64,000 nt of DNA from JAZKJD01 sp040384585 (lineage in GTDB: Bacteria; Pseudomonadota; Gammaproteobacteria; Diplorickettsiales; Diplorickettsiaceae), in assembly GCA_040384585.1 (NCBI GenBank), contig JAZKJD010000019.1:19168-83167 (forward strand), read 5' to 3'. Of this stretch, positions 62,093 through 64,000 are shown in pieces. The position numbers and the translations under genes are program-made. The first letter of the stretch is position 1. Every line of letters begins with the position of its first letter. The notes beneath the pieces are model-generated. The model was not told where the DNA came from. It saw only the letters and a program-made list of their open reading frames with translations, and ran no database searches.

Positions 62093-62269
62093 ATGTTAGT
62101 TTCTAGCTTTTTTAAACTCAAATCCGACTTCGTACTATCGCGTGAGGAAACAGAAATATTAATTGCTTTATCGAAGGAATTAGGAGGGACCCTAAATCAT
62201 CTTGAATGTTCTATTAAGCATTTTGATCAGGAAATAAACAATAATAATGGACCAAAATCTTCATATTAA
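62093..62269 (+). CDS. Possible small ORF of 58 codons
   Basis: The frame begins 2 nt after the previous stop and reads MLVSSFFKLKSDFVLSREET then EILIALSKELGGTLNHLECS and ends NNNGPKSSY. Like its neighbour it is short and helical (KELGGTLNHLECSIKHFDQE), and could be its translationally coupled partner. It overlaps the end of the convergent hydroxylase gene by 9 nt. No ribosome-binding site seen. Confidence 0.5.
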   Translation: MLVSSFFKLKSDFVLSREETEILIALSKELGGTLNHLECSIKHFDQEINNNNGPKSSY

Positions 62270-63472
62270 TGGATTAACGCTAGGTTTTCCCATCGCATAA
62301 TAGGAAAATTGATTCTTTATCCACGCTATTTTATCGATAGAACGTAGTCCAAAATTGCGCACTCCTTTCAATAAAGGATTAGGCGTTGCAAATACGTGTT
62401 TAATCAAATCCACTCCCCCACCCATCAAACGATTGTGGAAGCGCCGCTCCCTTTCATAGCGACGTAAGGTATATACAGCACCTATATTCCGTTGTTTTTG
62501 CTTAGTCTCTAATATGACCTTTGCCAAACACAAAGCATCAGCAATTCCTAAATTAGCGCCTTGCCCTGCTAAAGGATGGAGGGTGTGTGCCGCATCCCCG
62601 ATTAAAGCGATGCCTGGCTTTATGTATTGCTCACACTGATGCGCTTTTAATGGAAAACTCAGTCTAGTGCTAAGCCACTCAATGTGGCCTAAACGATGTT
62701 CAAACGCATTGGCTAATTCTGAACAAAATAAGGCATCAGAAAGCAGCTTTACTCTTTCTGCCTCTTCGAAAGCTGTTGACCAAACAATAGAGGACAAATG
62801 CGGATCGGCTAAGGGTAAAAAGGCTAAAGGACCTGTGGACAAAAAAATCTGTCTCGCCGTTTGTCCGTGCGTCAATGCAGTTTGTACCGTCGCTACAATC
62901 GCTTGCTGTTGATAATCCCAATCTTTATTTGGAATCTCTGCCAATTCTCGAACACAGGACTGTGCACCATCCGCACCTACTAGCAATTGTGTACTTATCG
63001 ATAATCCTGATGTGAGTGATAAAGAAGTCAAGGTGTTTTGATTCTGAATTGCTTCCACTGATTCGTCAAAAAACCAATCAATATCACCCGTACTTTTGGC
63101 TTGTGATACCAATGCAGTTTGTAAATCCACATTCTTTATGATCGTGCCCAGCTGAGGTTGACCCGTATCCGCCGCATTAAAAAAAAGAGGCGATGTCGAT
63201 GCCTGCTCCCAAACTTCCATATCTGAAAAAGGCGAAAGCATTGTTTTCGCTAATTTCTGCCAGACTTGCAACTGCTCAAGCATCTGCTGCGATCCCATGG
63301 TAATGGCGCTGACGCGAAGATCAGCATCAGTGCCCGATACGCTATCCATAGGATTTTTATTCCTATCCAAAATAGCAATGCGCAAGCCCTGATTGATTAG
63401 GCTACACGCCAAGGTAAGCCCAGTAATAGCTGCGCCTACAATAACGACATTGTAATCGGATTGTTTGATCAT
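62261..63472 (-). CDS. UbiH/UbiF/VisC family FAD-dependent hydroxylase
   Basis: These flavoprotein monooxygenases hydroxylate the ring during ubiquinone synthesis. The 403-residue product has the N-terminal FAD fold (VVIVGAAITGLTLACSLINQ; GAAITG in place of the common GGGxxG), the middle VGADGAQSCVRELA motif and the second FAD motif LIGDAAHTLHPLAGQGANLG at about 285-304. Which ring position it acts on (UbiH, UbiI or UbiF) cannot be decided here. Transcribed alone. Confidence 0.88.
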   Translation of the reverse strand: MIKQSDYNVVIVGAAITGLTLACSLINQGLRIAILDRNKNPMDSVSGTDADLRVSAITMGSQQMLEQLQVWQKLAKTMLSPFSDMEVWEQASTSPLFFNAADTGQPQLGTIIKNVDLQTALVSQAKSTGDIDWFFDESVEAIQNQNTLTSLSLTSGLSISTQLLVGADGAQSCVRELAEIPNKDWDYQQQAIVATVQTALTHGQTARQIFLSTGPLAFLPLADPHLSSIVWSTAFEEAERVKLLSDALFCSELANAFEHRLGHIEWLSTRLSFPLKAHQCEQYIKPGIALIGDAAHTLHPLAGQGANLGIADALCLAKVILETKQKQRNIGAVYTLRRYERERRFHNRLMGGGVDLIKHVFATPNPLLKGVRNFGLRSIDKIAWIKNQFSYYAMGKPSVNPLI

Positions 63473-63787
63473 AAAAAACCAACATTTTTATGCTTTCCTA
63501 GCACACTGTTACGCAAACTTCTTTCACTTCGGAGTCTTTTGTTGCAGGCAAACACATATAAGGCTTCTGGCAGCATCGATAATTCCTTGGTTTTTCAGCA
63601 ACGCCACCTCTTCTTTTGGTTAGCTTTATCTAATAATAAATACGTTCTAAGCTCTAAAATAAATTTAATGCGCCTCTTTGACTAGACTAAAAATTTCCTC
63701 AGCTTTTGAATTATCACTATTGATCTTTGAAAATTAATACGGGGTAGTCGAATATTTACCGTAAAAATCAGTTAACTCCTTGATTCC

Positions 63788-63864
63788 TGGCGCCCCAGGC
63801 CGGATTCGAACCGGCGACCTGCCCCTTAGGAGGGGGCTGCGCTATCCATCTGTGCCACCGGGGC
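63788..63864 (-). tRNA. tRNA-Arg (anticodon CCT)
   Basis: The minus strand gives a 77-nt cloverleaf: acceptor GCCCCGG/CTGGGGC, anticodon arm GCCCC-CTCCTAA-GGGGC, T arm GCCGG-TTCGAAT-CCGGC and an encoded CCA. The 315 bp between it and the hydroxylase gene show no gene or repeat that I can support, nor does the right edge of the window (63865-64000). Confidence 0.97.
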
Positions 63865-64000
63865 TTTATGTTAATTCAATAGCTTACGTCAAAAACATTA
63901 TACCTGATACCTTCTTTTCCAGATGTACCAATTTTGTACTAATGCTAAGCAAACCTCATTAAATAATTACAGTAAATGTAAAATTTAGTTTATTCTTAAG

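Overview
The window looks like a chromosomal segment of an AT-rich, host-associated gammaproteobacterium of the Legionellales (Coxiella / Rickettsiella / Diplorickettsia-like). The evidence is a block of Dot/Icm type IVB secretion genes (dotA, icmV, icmW, icmX) in Legionella-like arrangement, gammaproteobacterial ribosomal and RNA polymerase operons, and many short palindromic repeats in spacers. The genus is inferred; no database search was possible.

Positions 1-27750 (nearly all minus strand) hold the translation/transcription supercluster. In transcription order it runs tRNA-Tyr, -Gly, -Thr, -Trp, secE, nusG, rplK, rplA, rplJ, rplL, rpoB, rpoC, (terminator), rpsL, rpsG, fusA, tuf, then the S10 and spc operons from rpsJ to rplO and the first 79 codons of secY. 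Several proteins carry unusual extra segments (RpsG, RplR, possibly NusG and RpoC N-termini), and RpsL carries Arg at residue 43, a classic streptomycin-resistance position. Spacers are invaded by small repeat elements, two of which abut the stop codons of nusG and rplC.

Positions 27750-36500 hold ordinary metabolic and transport genes: a MarC-family membrane protein, an arginase/ornithine aminotransferase pair, a CPA2 cation/proton antiporter, and pcnB overlapping pgi. The pcnB frame has no ATG, GTG or TTG at its homologous start and apparently starts with AUU, as in E. coli.

Positions 36600-41430 are an accessory region: a PD-(D/E)XK Rpn-type nuclease gene, a VapBC-like pair, a LOG-family gene, a Phd-type antitoxin with a decayed PIN toxin, a BrnTA pair, a HigBA-like pair and an ISAs1 transposase fragment.

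Positions 41500-55730 are the virulence region. A 2285-residue coiled-coil protein and a 393-residue membrane-anchored protein form a two-gene operon. It is preceded by three CTTAAG half-sites at 11-bp period, matching the PmrA box that controls Dot/Icm effectors in Legionella and Coxiella. A second PmrA-like box with the same geometry precedes a small gene at 61830. dotA-icmV diverge from icmW-orf-icmX; the gene between icmW and icmX has taken up a 132-bp palindromic element in frame, with a 9-bp target duplication.

Positions 55740-63900 hold a possible leader ORF/RNA, secA, map, then radA and gmhB on the minus strand, a repeat-rich gap, two small unknown genes, a UbiH-family hydroxylase and tRNA-Arg(CCT).
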